Source of the DNA: Salmonella enterica subsp. enterica serovar Typhimurium str. LT2
GTDB lineage: Bacteria; Pseudomonadota; Gammaproteobacteria; Enterobacterales; Enterobacteriaceae
NCBI RefSeq assembly: GCF_000006945.2
Contig: NC_003197.2
Coordinates: 2,232,001-2,296,000, forward strand
DNA: 64,000 bases
Reading direction: 5' to 3'
A program made the position numbers and the translations under genes. Below the pieces are notes generated by a model, which saw nothing but the letters and a program-made list of their open reading frames with translations, ran no database searches and was not told the origin of the DNA. Shown here in pieces: positions 17,573 to 26,907 of the stretch; the stretch's first letter is position 1, and every line of letters begins with the position of its first letter.

Positions 17573-17736
17573 CCCGACTCCTTTTGTAGTTCTGAAAAGT
17601 ACGATTGTAACTTTGTAGTTTACTCCAGCGGTAACAATTATTCATTTACGGATAAATGCCCTTATCGATTGGCGCAGTAATTACCATTTTGGTACTATCA
17701 AAGCCCTTTTTTACAACAGAAGAAGTAATACCCACT

Positions 17737-19770
17737 ATGACTCAAGTCGCGAAGAAAATTCTGGTAACGTGCGCGCTGCCGTACGCCAACGGCTCTATCC
17801 ACCTCGGCCATATGCTGGAGCACATCCAGGCTGATGTCTGGGTCCGTTACCAGCGAATGCGCGGCCATGAGGTTAACTTCATCTGTGCCGATGACGCTCA
17901 TGGCACGCCGATCATGCTGAAAGCGCAGCAGCTTGGTATTACGCCGGAGCAAATGATCGGTGAAATGAGCCAGGAGCACCAGACCGATTTCGCCGGTTTT
18001 AATATTAGCTACGACAACTACCACTCAACGCACAGCGACGAGAATCGCGAGCTGTCCGAGCTGATTTATACGCGCCTGAAAGAGAACGGTTTTATTAAGA
18101 ACCGCACCATCTCTCAACTCTACGATCCGGAAAAAGGCATGTTCCTGCCGGACCGATTTGTGAAAGGCACCTGCCCGAAATGTAAATCCGCAGACCAGTA
18201 CGGCGATAACTGTGAAGTGTGCGGCGCGACCTACAGCCCGACCGAACTTATCGAACCGAAATCCGTGGTGTCCGGCGCGACGCCGGTAATGCGTGACTCC
18301 GAGCACTTTTTCTTTGACCTGCCGTCATTCAGCGAAATGTTGCAGGCGTGGACCCGCAGCGGCGCGCTGCAGGAGCAGGTGGCGAACAAAATGCAGGAGT
18401 GGTTTGAATCCGGCCTGCAACAGTGGGACATTTCCCGCGACGCGCCGTATTTTGGTTTCGAAATCCCGAACGCGCCGGGCAAATATTTCTACGTCTGGCT
18501 GGACGCGCCGATTGGCTATATGGGCTCCTTCAAAAATCTGTGCGATAAGCGCGGTGACACGACCAGTTTTGATGAGTACTGGAAAAAAGACTCCGATGCC
18601 GAGCTGTACCACTTTATCGGCAAAGACATCGTCTATTTCCACAGCCTGTTCTGGCCTGCCATGCTGGAAGGCAGCCACTTCCGTAAGCCGACCAACCTGT
18701 TCGTTCACGGTTACGTGACGGTGAACGGCGCGAAGATGTCTAAGTCTCGCGGCACCTTTATTAAGGCCAGCACCTGGCTGAAACACTTTGACGCCGACAG
18801 CCTGCGCTACTACTACACCGCGAAGCTTTCTTCACGCATTGATGACATCGACCTGAACCTGGAAGACTTTGTCCAGCGCGTCAATGCCGATATCGTCAAT
18901 AAAGTAGTCAACCTGGCCTCGCGTAACGCCGGTTTTATCAATAAGCGTTTCGACGGCGTGCTGGCGGCTGAACTGGCCGATCCGCAATTGTATAAAACCT
19001 TTACTGACGCCGCTGCGGTGATTGGCGAAGCATGGGAAAGCCGTGAATTCGGTAAAGCTATCCGTGAGATTATGGCGCTGGCCGACATCGCTAACCGTTA
19101 TGTTGACGAGCAAGCGCCGTGGGTGGTGGCTAAACAAGAAGGCCGCGACGCGGACCTGCAGGCCATTTGCTCAATGGGCATCAACCTGTTCCGCGTGCTG
19201 ATGACGTATCTGAAACCGGTACTGCCGACGCTTTCTGAACGCGTTGAAGCCTTCCTGAACAGTGAGTTGAACTGGGATGCCATCGAACAGCCGCTGCTCG
19301 GTCACAAGGTCAACACCTTTAAGGCGCTCTACAATCGCATCGACATGAAGCAAGTTGAAGCGCTGGTTGAATCGTCTAAAGAAGAGGTGAAAGCCGCAGC
19401 CGCGCCGGTTACCGGCCCGTTAGCCGACTTCCCGATTCAGGAAACCATCACCTTTGACGATTTCGCCAAAATTGACCTGCGCGTAGCATTGATTGAAAAT
19501 GCTGAGTTCGTAGATGGTTCTGACAAATTGCTGCGTCTGACGCTGGATCTGGGCGGCGAGAAGCGTAACGTCTTCTCCGGCATTCGTTCCGCCTACCCGG
19601 ACCCGCAGGCGCTGATTGGCCGCCAGACGGTAATGGTCGCCAACCTCGCGCCGCGCAAAATGCGCTTTGGCGTCTCCGAGGGAATGGTGATGGCCGCAGG
19701 ACCTGGCGGGAAAGATATCTTCCTGTTAAGCCCTGATGACGGCGCGAAGCCTGGCCAACAGGTGAAATAA
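17737..19770 (+). CDS. metG: MetG, methionyl-tRNA synthetase
   Basis: 677 residues from ATG 17737 (MTQVAKKILVTCALPYANG). Class I signature HLGH at about residues 21-24, zinc knuckle CPKC and CEVC around residues 146-162, and KMSKS at about 333-337 are all present; the C-terminal 110 residues are the tRNA-binding/dimerisation domain (EMAP-II-like, FDDFAKIDLRVA). It charges tRNA-Met. A long in-frame extension to 17656 is not part of the known protein. A strong terminator follows. Confidence 0.97.
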   Translation: MTQVAKKILVTCALPYANGSIHLGHMLEHIQADVWVRYQRMRGHEVNFICADDAHGTPIMLKAQQLGITPEQMIGEMSQEHQTDFAGFNISYDNYHSTHSDENRELSELIYTRLKENGFIKNRTISQLYDPEKGMFLPDRFVKGTCPKCKSADQYGDNCEVCGATYSPTELIEPKSVVSGATPVMRDSEHFFFDLPSFSEMLQAWTRSGALQEQVANKMQEWFESGLQQWDISRDAPYFGFEIPNAPGKYFYVWLDAPIGYMGSFKNLCDKRGDTTSFDEYWKKDSDAELYHFIGKDIVYFHSLFWPAMLEGSHFRKPTNLFVHGYVTVNGAKMSKSRGTFIKASTWLKHFDADSLRYYYTAKLSSRIDDIDLNLEDFVQRVNADIVNKVVNLASRNAGFINKRFDGVLAAELADPQLYKTFTDAAAVIGEAWESREFGKAIREIMALADIANRYVDEQAPWVVAKQEGRDADLQAICSMGINLFRVLMTYLKPVLPTLSERVEAFLNSELNWDAIEQPLLGHKVNTFKALYNRIDMKQVEALVESSKEEVKAAAAPVTGPLADFPIQETITFDDFAKIDLRVALIENAEFVDGSDKLLRLTLDLGGEKRNVFSGIRSAYPDPQALIGRQTVMVANLAPRKMRFGVSEGMVMAAGPGGKDIFLLSPDDGAKPGQQVK

Positions 19771-19776
19771 GCAACA

Positions 19777-19801
19777 AGCCGGAGCATGCTCCGGCTTTTT
19801 T
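19777..19801 (+). terminator. Rho-independent terminator of metG
   Basis: AGCCGGAG-CATG-CTCCGGCT hairpin (19777-19796) followed by a run of T, 6 bp after the metG stop. Confidence 0.9.
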
Positions 19802-20010
19802 AACCGCTTAATCCTGACTGGCATATCACCCCATCCGCGTGTTTTAACTTTTTCCTTAATAAGCAATAGCGTTAAGACTCCATATCCGGACTGCTAAATA
19901 ACGGCTAAAAGTCATATTCTATCTCTCCCTGATACATTGCTATTACTGGGTTAAATTAATTCATTGAAATTATTTTAAAAACCCAATCATTATATAAAAT
20001 GGAGTTTTAG

Positions 20011-20469
20011 ATGAAAATTTCTGGCAAGTTATTGTCCGCGGCTTTGGCTTCCGTACTGGTGTTCTCTCTTGCTGGCTGTGGCGATAAAGAAGAATCAAAG
20101 ACCTTTAACGCAAACCTGGCGGGGACAGAAATTTCAATTACTTACACCTATAAAGGTGACAAAATCATTAAGCAGACGTCTGAAAGTAAAATCAGCTATG
20201 CCACTGTAGGCGCTAAAACGAAAGAAGATGCCGCCAAAATTCTCGATCCGCTGAGCGCGAAATATAAAAATATCGCCGGAGTGGAAGAAAAATTAACCTA
20301 TGAAGATACCTATGCCCAGGAAAACGTCTCTGTGGATATGGAAAAAGTGGACTTTAAAGCGTTACAGCAAATCTCAGGGACGATGGTGTCCGGCGATACC
20401 AGCAAAGGTATCAGCATGAAACAAACCCAGACGCTGCTGGAAGCTGCTGGTTTTAAAGAAGCGAAATAA
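20011..20469 (+). CDS. yehR: YehR, DUF1307 lipoprotein
   Basis: 152 residues. A lipoprotein signal with lipobox LAGC (Cys23) precedes a soluble domain of the YehR/DUF1307 family (TEISITYTYKGDKIIKQ... KLTYEDTYAQENVSVDMEK). The function is unknown. The residue after Cys is Gly, not Asp, so outer-membrane sorting is expected. A terminator at 20514-20540 separates it from a second, diverged copy of the family just downstream (20641-21171). Confidence 0.9.
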   Translation: MKISGKLLSAALASVLVFSLAGCGDKEESKTFNANLAGTEISITYTYKGDKIIKQTSESKISYATVGAKTKEDAAKILDPLSAKYKNIAGVEEKLTYEDTYAQENVSVDMEKVDFKALQQISGTMVSGDTSKGISMKQTQTLLEAAGFKEAK

Positions 20470-20513
20470 CTGGCAGGCATAATGTATTGCATCGACTGGT
20501 AAAGTCGCTCAGG

Positions 20514-20540
20514 GCGCTGCTTCGGCAGCGTCTTTTCTTT
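20514..20540 (+). terminator. Rho-independent terminator of yehR
   Basis: GCGCTGC-TTCG-GCAGCGT hairpin with a UUCG-type tetraloop, followed by CTTTTCTTT. Confidence 0.85.
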
Positions 20541-20640
20541 ATGAATTCCGAAAAAAGACAGCCTCGCTGTAAGTCCCCTCGCCAAAGCCTATAATCCCTG
20601 AATTCTTGGCCACACCAATACTTAACGACAAGGAATTGTT

Positions 20641-21171
20641 ATGCAGGTTCTACGTCTTATGGCACTGCCACTATTCGCGCTCTCTCTATCGGTTAGCATA
20701 ACTGGCTGCGATCAGAAAAACGATACTCTCCAGGGAAAGCAAAATAACATGACAGCGTTTATCAAGAAGATAGCCGCTAGCAAAGAGTCAGAGGAAACAC
20801 AACGCTATGTAGGTAATCTCAACGGTATTGAAATCAAGTTAACCTATTACTACAAAGGGGATATCGTTTTACGTCAAATATCTGAACATAAACTACTTTA
20901 TAAGACCCTGAAAGCCAATAATAAAGAAGAAGCACAAAAAATGCTGAGTCAAGTCGGCGAAGCTTATCAGGGTATGCCGGGTTTGACTGAACGAATCGAC
21001 TATTATGATAGCTATGCTACGGAATATGTGGATATTAATTTTACCCAGGCAAAAATAAGCGACCTCTGTAAATTGCCAGGATCATCAATTGACAACTGTT
21101 CCGCGTACTATCTGTCAATGATTCGCTCGCAGAAACTGCTGGAAGAGAGCGGATATCATAGAATCAATTAG
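20641..21171 (+). CDS. Second YehR-type (DUF1307) lipoprotein
   Basis: 176 residues, a paralog of YehR: the core GIEIKLTYYYKGDIVLRQ and YYDSYATEYVDINF line up with the same positions of YehR. The lipobox is ITGC (Cys23) followed by Asp (CDQKN), and Asp at +2 is the classic inner-membrane retention signal, unlike YehR. It carries an insert and two extra cysteines (DLCKLPG and DNCSAY) that could form a disulfide. It has AAGGAATTG before its ATG and lies after the yehR terminator, so it is likely a separate transcript. The E. coli K-12 locus that I recall has only one copy. Confidence 0.8.
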   Translation: MQVLRLMALPLFALSLSVSITGCDQKNDTLQGKQNNMTAFIKKIAASKESEETQRYVGNLNGIEIKLTYYYKGDIVLRQISEHKLLYKTLKANNKEEAQKMLSQVGEAYQGMPGLTERIDYYDSYATEYVDINFTQAKISDLCKLPGSSIDNCSAYYLSMIRSQKLLEESGYHRIN

Positions 21172-21185
21172 TATAATAATGCGTT

Positions 21186-21214
21186 TTCCCGGTCAGACAG
21201 GACGCTGCCGGGAA
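21186..21214. terminator. Possible bidirectional hairpin between convergent genes
   Basis: TTCCCGG (21186-21192) and CCGGGAA (21208-21214) flank a 15-base loop, between the ends of the second yehR paralog and yehS. There is no clear T-tract after it on the plus strand, so the call is tentative. Confidence 0.4.
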
Positions 21215-21227
21215 CAATACCGCAGAA

Positions 21228-21695
21228 TTACTTCGCCGCGTGTTCACGGGCTGCCAGACCGCGCAGAAAATAACGCATAAACTGATCGCCGCATTCGCGG
21301 AAGTTCTTATGGTCCGGCGCGCGCATCATCGCGGTGATCTCTGGCATTGAGACACGAAACAACTGACCGGTAAGTATCGCCAGGATATCATCTGTTTTTA
21401 GCGAAAAGGCGATACGCAGCTTTTTCAGCACAATATTGTTGTTGATACGACGTTCCGCCGTCAATGCAGGCGCCGCCTCATCTTTGCCGCGTTTTTCATA
21501 AATGAGGCCATTGAGAAATGAGGACAACACGATATCCGGGCAACGCTGAAACCCCTCTTCCTCTTCTTTGCGCAACCAGATTGCAATCTGCTCCGGCGTA
21601 GCATCAACGTTACCCAGCGCCAGGATACGCGCCAGATCGGTATTATTAGCTTTTAAAATGTAGCGCACGCTACGCAGAATATCGTTACTCAGCAT
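21228..21695 (-). CDS. yehS: YehS, DUF1456 protein
   Basis: 155 residues from ATG 21695 (MLSNDILRSVRYILKAN), the family start; a longer frame would overlap yehT. It has two repeated DUF1456 units (RYILKANNTDLARILALG and KLRIAFSLKTDDILAILTG), each a short helical module. It is a predicted cytoplasmic protein of unknown function. It lies 46 bp downstream of yehT on the same strand, so it is likely on the yehUT transcript. Confidence 0.9.
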   Translation of the reverse strand: MLSNDILRSVRYILKANNTDLARILALGNVDATPEQIAIWLRKEEEEGFQRCPDIVLSSFLNGLIYEKRGKDEAAPALTAERRINNNIVLKKLRIAFSLKTDDILAILTGQLFRVSMPEITAMMRAPDHKNFRECGDQFMRYFLRGLAAREHAAK

Positions 21696-21741
21696 GAGGC
21701 CTTCGGTCGTTTCTATGGCAAAACGATATTCTAACAGTCTT

Positions 21742-22461
21742 TTACAGGCCAATCGCCTCTTTTAAACTTTTCAGATAGCGACGGCTTACCGGCACCGTCA
21801 GGCCGTTGCGTAAAATCAGCTCTGCCTGCCCATTATCCTCCAGCCGTATTTCCTGCAAATGGGCCATATTCACCAGAAACTGACGATGACAACGCAGTAG
21901 CGGCGTCCGGCTTTCCAGCGTGCGCAGCGTCAGCTCGGTAAACCCCTCTTTCCCTTCACTGCTGGTCACATAAACGCCGCTCATACGGCTACTGACAAAG
22001 GCGACATCATCCATTTGCAACAAATAGATCCGGCTGTGTCCGGTACAGGGAATGAATTTAAGCGCCTGCTGGTTTTCCGGCAACAACGAAACATCCTGTT
22101 TACTGCGCTCCTGACGCAGACGATGTAACGTTTTTTCCAGCCGTTTCTCCTCTATCGGCTTGAGCAGATAATCAAAAGCGTGTTCTTCAAAGGCTTTGAT
22201 GGCGTATTCGTCAAACGCGGTTAAAAAAACGATATACGGGCGGTGTTCCGGATCAAGCATTCCTACCATCTCCAGTCCACTGATACGCGGCATCTGAATA
22301 TCCAGAAACAGCACATCAGGTCGCAACTTATGTACCGCGCCAATCGCTTCTACCGCGTTCGCGCACTCTCCCACAATCTCAATGTCATCCTGCCCCTGGA
22401 GCAAAATCCGCAGATTTTCCCGCGCTAACGGCTCATCATCCACAATCAGCACTTTAATCAT
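21742..22461 (-). CDS. btsR: BtsR (YehT), LytTR response regulator
   Basis: 239 residues: receiver domain (about 1-120) with phospho-acceptor Asp54 in DVLFLDIQMP and the acidic pair in VDDEPLAREN, then a LytTR DNA-binding domain (about 135-239). It is the partner of the histidine kinase encoded just upstream (4-bp overlap). In E. coli BtsSR senses extracellular pyruvate and activates the pyruvate transporter gene btsT; the same is expected here. Confidence 0.93.
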   Translation of the reverse strand: MIKVLIVDDEPLARENLRILLQGQDDIEIVGECANAVEAIGAVHKLRPDVLFLDIQMPRISGLEMVGMLDPEHRPYIVFLTAFDEYAIKAFEEHAFDYLLKPIEEKRLEKTLHRLRQERSKQDVSLLPENQQALKFIPCTGHSRIYLLQMDDVAFVSSRMSGVYVTSSEGKEGFTELTLRTLESRTPLLRCHRQFLVNMAHLQEIRLEDNGQAELILRNGLTVPVSRRYLKSLKEAIGL

Positions 22462-24143
22462 GCGTCCTCCTCCAGTGGAAGTCGTAATGTAATTCGGGTA
22501 AAACAGTCCGGCTCGCAGGCCACGCTAATACCATAATCATCGCCAAAGTGTTCGCGCAGACGTTTATCAACCAGACTCATCCCCAGCCCGCTACTGCCGG
22601 CGGAAGGCTGATACAGTCCCGCATTATCCTCAATATCTAACATCAAATGCTGCCCTTCGCGCCGGGCGCGAATAGCGACGTTGCCGGTATCAAGCAGTTG
22701 CGACGTGCCATGTTTAATGGCGTTCTCAACAATCGGCTGTAATGTAAACGCAGGCAATTTCTGACGTGAAAGCGTCGATGGAACATCAAGCTGTACCTGC
22801 AGACGCGACTGAAAACGCGCTTTTTCAATTTGCAGATAAGCGTTTACGTGTTCAATTTCATCCGCCAGCGTGACGATTTCCGACGGGCGTTTTAAATTTT
22901 TGCGAAAAAAGGTCGACAAGTACTGCACCAGTTGGCTGGCCTGTTCGCTGTCGCGGCGAATCACCGCTTTAATGGTATTGAGCGCGTTAAACAGAAAATG
23001 CGGGTTCACCTGCGCGTGCAACAGCTTGATCTCTGACTGCGTCAGCAACGCCTTCTGCCGTTCATACTGCCCGGCCAGGATCTGCGCGGATAAAAGCTGC
23101 GCAATACCCTCTCCCAGGGTGCGGTTAATTGAGCTGAACAGTCGGTTTTTCGCTTCGTACAATTTAATGGTGCCCATGACTCGCTGATTTTCGCCACGCA
23201 GCGGGATCACCAGCGTCGAACCGAGTTTACACTGCGGGTGTAGCGAACAGCGATACGGCACTTCGTTGCCATCGGCATAAACCACCTCTCCGGTTTCAAT
23301 TGCTTTCAGCGTATAACCTGATGAAATGGGTTTGCCCGGTAGATGGTGATCGTCGCCAATACCAGTAAAAGCCAGCAGTTTTTCGCGATCGGTGATGGCG
23401 ACGGCGCCAATATCCAGCTCCTGATATAACACCTGCGCCACCTTCATACTGTTCACTTCGTTAAATCCCTGACGCAGAATCCCCTCCGTTGACGCGGCGA
23501 CCTTCAGCGCGGTAGCAGAAAATGCCGAAGTATATTTTTCGAACATGGCGCGCTTATCGAGCAAAATACGCATGAACAGCGCGGCGCCAACGGTATTCGT
23601 CACCATCATCGGCGCGGCAATATTACTGACCAGATGCAAGGCATCGTCAAACGGCCTGGCTATCAGTAAAATGATCAGCATCTGCACCAGTTCGGCAATA
23701 CACGTAATTGCTCCCGCCGTCAGCGGGCTAAACACTTTGTCCGGGCGTCCGCGACGTATGAGAACGCTGTGTACCAACCCGCCCAACAGCCCTTCGACGA
23801 TGGTGGAAATCATACAGCTCAGCGCCGTCATGCCGCCCATAGAATACCGATGTAACCCACCGGTCAGACCGACCAGCCCGCCGACGACCGGCCCGCCGAG
23901 TAGGCCGCCCATCACCGCGCCAATTGCGCGGGTATTGGCAATCGAATCTTCGATATGCAGCCCAAAATAAGTGCCCATGATGCAGAAGATAGAAAACGTG
24001 ACGTAACACAGAAGCTTGTGCGGCAGACGAACCGTGACCTGCATAAGCGGGATGAACAGGCGCGTTTTACTCATTAGCCACGCAATGACCAGAAACACGC
24101 ACATCTGCTGAAGCAGCAGCAACACCAGATTAAACTCGTACAT
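22458..24143 (-). CDS. btsS: BtsS (YehU), LytS-type sensor histidine kinase
   Basis: 561 residues from ATG 24143 (MYEFNLVLLLLQQ), the family start; the frame is open further upstream but that part is not conserved. Six or so N-terminal membrane helices form the 5TM-LYT sensor, followed by a GAF-like domain (about 200-345) and a His-kinase domain with HAQVNPHFLFNALN, containing the phosphorylated His, and an HATPase domain. It is known in E. coli as a high-affinity pyruvate sensor. It is cotranscribed with btsR. Confidence 0.93.
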   Translation of the reverse strand: MYEFNLVLLLLQQMCVFLVIAWLMSKTRLFIPLMQVTVRLPHKLLCYVTFSIFCIMGTYFGLHIEDSIANTRAIGAVMGGLLGGPVVGGLVGLTGGLHRYSMGGMTALSCMISTIVEGLLGGLVHSVLIRRGRPDKVFSPLTAGAITCIAELVQMLIILLIARPFDDALHLVSNIAAPMMVTNTVGAALFMRILLDKRAMFEKYTSAFSATALKVAASTEGILRQGFNEVNSMKVAQVLYQELDIGAVAITDREKLLAFTGIGDDHHLPGKPISSGYTLKAIETGEVVYADGNEVPYRCSLHPQCKLGSTLVIPLRGENQRVMGTIKLYEAKNRLFSSINRTLGEGIAQLLSAQILAGQYERQKALLTQSEIKLLHAQVNPHFLFNALNTIKAVIRRDSEQASQLVQYLSTFFRKNLKRPSEIVTLADEIEHVNAYLQIEKARFQSRLQVQLDVPSTLSRQKLPAFTLQPIVENAIKHGTSQLLDTGNVAIRARREGQHLMLDIEDNAGLYQPSAGSSGLGMSLVDKRLREHFGDDYGISVACEPDCFTRITLRLPLEEDA

Positions 24144-24365
24144 ACCCGCAAACCACACTTCAATTAAAAGCGCGTAACATACATTGAGTACGATTAACTT
24201 TCTTTGAACTGTTGCATAAAAATATGAATTCGTGAATACGATCACTTAAACGCCGCGCCGCAACCCGCTACTTCGCGTTTTAATGCATAAAAAACAGGCA
24301 AAACTTCCTGGTTCCTAAAAGAGCGTCTAAAGTTAAACCGGGACCTCGCGAGCAAGGGTGAAACG

Positions 24366-25097
24366 ATGGCGCTTTACACAATTGGTGAAGTGGCTTTGCT
24401 TTGTGATATCAATCCTGTCACGTTGCGCGCGTGGCAGAGACGTTATGGACTTTTAAAACCACAGCGAACGGATGGCGGTCATCGTCTGTTTAACGATGCC
24501 GATATCGACAGAATCCGCGAAATCAAGCGCTGGATAGATAACGGCGTCCAGGTCAGCAAAGTCAAAGTGCTGCTCAGTAGCGACAGTAGCGAACAACCTA
24601 ACGGCTGGCGCGAACAGCAGGAGATCCTGCTGCACTACCTGCAAAGCAGTAATCTGCACAGTTTACGGTTATGGGTCAAAGAACGCGGTCAGGATTATCC
24701 TGCCCAAACATTGACCACTAACCTGTTCGTCCCACTGCGGCGACGATTACAGTGCCAACAACCCGCCCTTCAGGCGCTGCTCGGCATTCTTGACGGTATC
24801 CTGATCAACTATATTGCGCTCTGCCTGGCGTCTGCGCGTAAGAAACAGGGAAAAGATGCGTTGGTGATCGGCTGGAATATCCATGATACCACCCGCCTGT
24901 GGCTGGAAGGTTGGGTCGCCAGCCAACAGGGATGGCGAATCGACGTGCTGGCGCATTCGCTTAGCCAGTTCCGCCCGGAACTGTTTGACGGCAAGACGTT
25001 ACTGGTATGGTGCGGAGAAAACCAGACGCTGGCGCAGCAGCAGCAACTCCTGGCATGGCGCGCCCAGGGACGCGACATTCATCCCCTTGGCGTTTAA
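24366..25097 (+). CDS. mlrA: MlrA, MerR-family activator of curli/csgD
   Basis: 243 residues with an N-terminal MerR helix-turn-helix (TIGEVALLCDINPVTLRAWQ, about residues 5-24, wing HRLFNDADIDRI) and a C-terminal domain unlike metal-binding MerR members. MlrA is required for csgD transcription, hence curli and cellulose biofilm. The gene is divergent from btsS with 222 bp between starts. Confidence 0.94.
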   Translation: MALYTIGEVALLCDINPVTLRAWQRRYGLLKPQRTDGGHRLFNDADIDRIREIKRWIDNGVQVSKVKVLLSSDSSEQPNGWREQQEILLHYLQSSNLHSLRLWVKERGQDYPAQTLTTNLFVPLRRRLQCQQPALQALLGILDGILINYIALCLASARKKQGKDALVIGWNIHDTTRLWLEGWVASQQGWRIDVLAHSLSQFRPELFDGKTLLVWCGENQTLAQQQQLLAWRAQGRDIHPLGV

Positions 25098-25156
25098 ACA
25101 GAAGCTAACAAATTCGCTTTAATGTATACTCCTTTTATTAACATAAGGAGTACATA

Positions 25157-25264
25157 ATGCGCGTAGCGAAAATCGGGGTGATCGCCCTTTTCCTGCTGAT
25201 GGCTATTGGCGGTATCGGCGGCGTGATGCTGGCAGGTTACAGTTTTATTTTGCGTGCCGGGTAA
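25157..25264 (+). CDS. yohO: YohO, 35-residue membrane protein
   Basis: ATG at 25157 preceded by AAGGAG (25145-25150, 6-base spacing) and closed by TAA at 25262. The translation, MRVAKIGVIALFLLMAIGGI followed by GGVMLAGYSFILRAG, is one hydrophobic helix and matches the known small protein YohO. Its last 20 bp overlap the 3' end of yehW on the other strand. A TATACT box lies at 25126-25131. The function is unknown. Confidence 0.88.
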   Translation: MRVAKIGVIALFLLMAIGGIGGVMLAGYSFILRAG

Positions 25265-25976
25265 GCACGCGCGTCAGCCTTTCAAACAGGCGATCGATAA
25301 TGATCGCCGCCAGCGCCACCAGCAGCGCCCCCTGGATAACATAGGCCGTATTAAAGCCGCTAAGCCCGATAATGATCGGCGTGCCTAACGTACTGGCCCC
25401 CACCGTTGAAGCGATGGTCGCCGTACCAATATTGATAATCACCGAGGTTCGGATGCCCGCCAGAATCACCGGCGCGGCCAGCGGCAGCTCAACCTGATAC
25501 AACTGTTGGCGACGGCTCATTCCCATACCGCTGGCAACGCTCATCACGCTGGCAGGCACCGCGCCCAGCCCGGCCAGGGTCGCCTGCAGGATGGGCAACA
25601 CCCCATACAGGATCAAGGCGATAATGGCCGGTTGCTGACCAAAACCCATGACGGGTACCGCGATCGCCAGTACCGCGACCGGGGGAAAGGTCTGCCCGAC
25701 GGCGGCGATAGTCTCCACCAGGGGACGAAACTCTTTCCCACTTTCTCGCGTGACCGCAATCCCTGCGCCGACGCCCACCACGACGGCAAACAAACTTGAG
25801 ATGCCCACCAACCAGAAATGGGCGAGCGCGAGGGCGGCAAAACTCTCCTGTTGGTAGACCGGGCGCGGTAAATCGGGAAACAGCGCGGCGAAGAACGGCT
25901 GGCTATAAGGCAATCCAAACAGCAGAAGCAAGAACAGAACAATAAGCCAGAGAAGCGGATCACACAGTCGTTTCAC
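25245..25976 (-). CDS. yehW: YehW, permease of the YehZYXW osmoprotectant ABC importer
   Basis: 243 residues from a GTG at 25976 with GGAG upstream inside yehX; this gives the length known for E. coli YehW, while a longer ATG frame would run far into yehX. About five or six membrane helices and the BPD-transport EAA-type segment (ASGMGMSRRQQLYQVELPLA) are present. It pairs with YehY as the membrane part of a betaine-type importer. The 17-bp overlap with yehX implies coupled translation. Confidence 0.9.
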   Translation of the reverse strand: MKRLCDPLLWLIVLFLLLLFGLPYSQPFFAALFPDLPRPVYQQESFAALALAHFWLVGISSLFAVVVGVGAGIAVTRESGKEFRPLVETIAAVGQTFPPVAVLAIAVPVMGFGQQPAIIALILYGVLPILQATLAGLGAVPASVMSVASGMGMSRRQQLYQVELPLAAPVILAGIRTSVIINIGTATIASTVGASTLGTPIIIGLSGFNTAYVIQGALLVALAAIIIDRLFERLTRVLTRHAK

Positions 25977-26907
25977 GGGGGGACGTCTCCGAAAGCAGAT
26001 CGCGGAAATGGAGCGTACCGCAGGGCTCGCCCTGCTGATTCGCCACCGGCAGGACGTCGCACCGACGGGCGACAAACATCGATAGCGCATCGCGTAGCGT
26101 CATCTCTTCCACCAGCGCGTCGCCGCTGAGCTGTTCATGCCGACGTACATAATCGCCTACGCTACGTAACGAAAGCAGCCTTACGCCCAGCTCGCTGCGG
26201 CCAAAAAATGCCTGCACGAAATCATTTTCCGGCGAGGTCAGCATAGAAAGCGGCGATCCCTGTTGGATAACGTGGCCCCCGTCCATCAGCACCAGATGGT
26301 CGGCGAGGCGTAGCGCCTCGTCGATGTCGTGCGTCACCAGTACGATGGTGCGCCCCAGCAGCTGATGAATGCGGGTCATCTCCTGCTGCAATGCGCCGCG
26401 CGTTACCGGATCAAGCGCGCCGAAAGGCTCGTCCATCAGCAATACCTGCGGATCGGCAGCCAGCGCCCGCGCAACGCCGACCCGCTGCTGTTGCCCGCCG
26501 GAAAGCTGATGCGGATAGCGATCGCGCAGCGCGCTTTCCAGACCCAATAATGCCATCAGTTCATCAATACGATCGTTAATCCGCGCACGCGACCACTTTT
26601 GTAGTTGCGGTACGGTGGCGATATTTTGCGCCACCGTCCAGTGGGGAAAAAGGCCGATAGACTGAATGGCATAGCCCATGCGACGGCGCAGTTCAAGCAC
26701 CGGCAGGCTGCGGATCTCTTCCCCGGCAAAACGGATCGTTCCGCTATCATGCTCTACCAGCCGGTTAATCATCTTCAGAGTGGTCGATTTTCCCGAGCCG
26801 GAGGTGCCAATTAACACCGAAAAGCTGCCTTCGCTAAAATGCAAATTGAGGTCGCTAACAGCCTGTTGATCGCCGAAGGTTTTACTGACATGGTTAAATT
26901 CAATCAT
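25960..26907 (-). CDS. yehX: YehX, ATPase of the osmoprotectant ABC importer
   Basis: 315 residues. Walker A GTSGSGKST (about residues 34-42), ABC signature LSGGQQQRVG (about 134-143) and Walker B VLLMDEPFGALD are intact. The C-terminal 60-70 residues resemble a CBS-type sensor region, as in OpuCA/ProV, which senses ionic strength. The start ATG lies inside the end of yehY (8-bp overlap). Confidence 0.92.
   Translation of the reverse strand: MIEFNHVSKTFGDQQAVSDLNLHFSEGSFSVLIGTSGSGKSTTLKMINRLVEHDSGTIRFAGEEIRSLPVLELRRRMGYAIQSIGLFPHWTVAQNIATVPQLQKWSRARINDRIDELMALLGLESALRDRYPHQLSGGQQQRVGVARALAADPQVLLMDEPFGALDPVTRGALQQEMTRIHQLLGRTIVLVTHDIDEALRLADHLVLMDGGHVIQQGSPLSMLTSPENDFVQAFFGRSELGVRLLSLRSVGDYVRRHEQLSGDALVEEMTLRDALSMFVARRCDVLPVANQQGEPCGTLHFRDLLSETSPRETTV

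Noticed and set aside
24143..24245. N-terminal extension of BtsS (34 residues)
   Set aside because: The frame is open but the extra residues are not part of the known protein, which starts at MYEF/MYDF.
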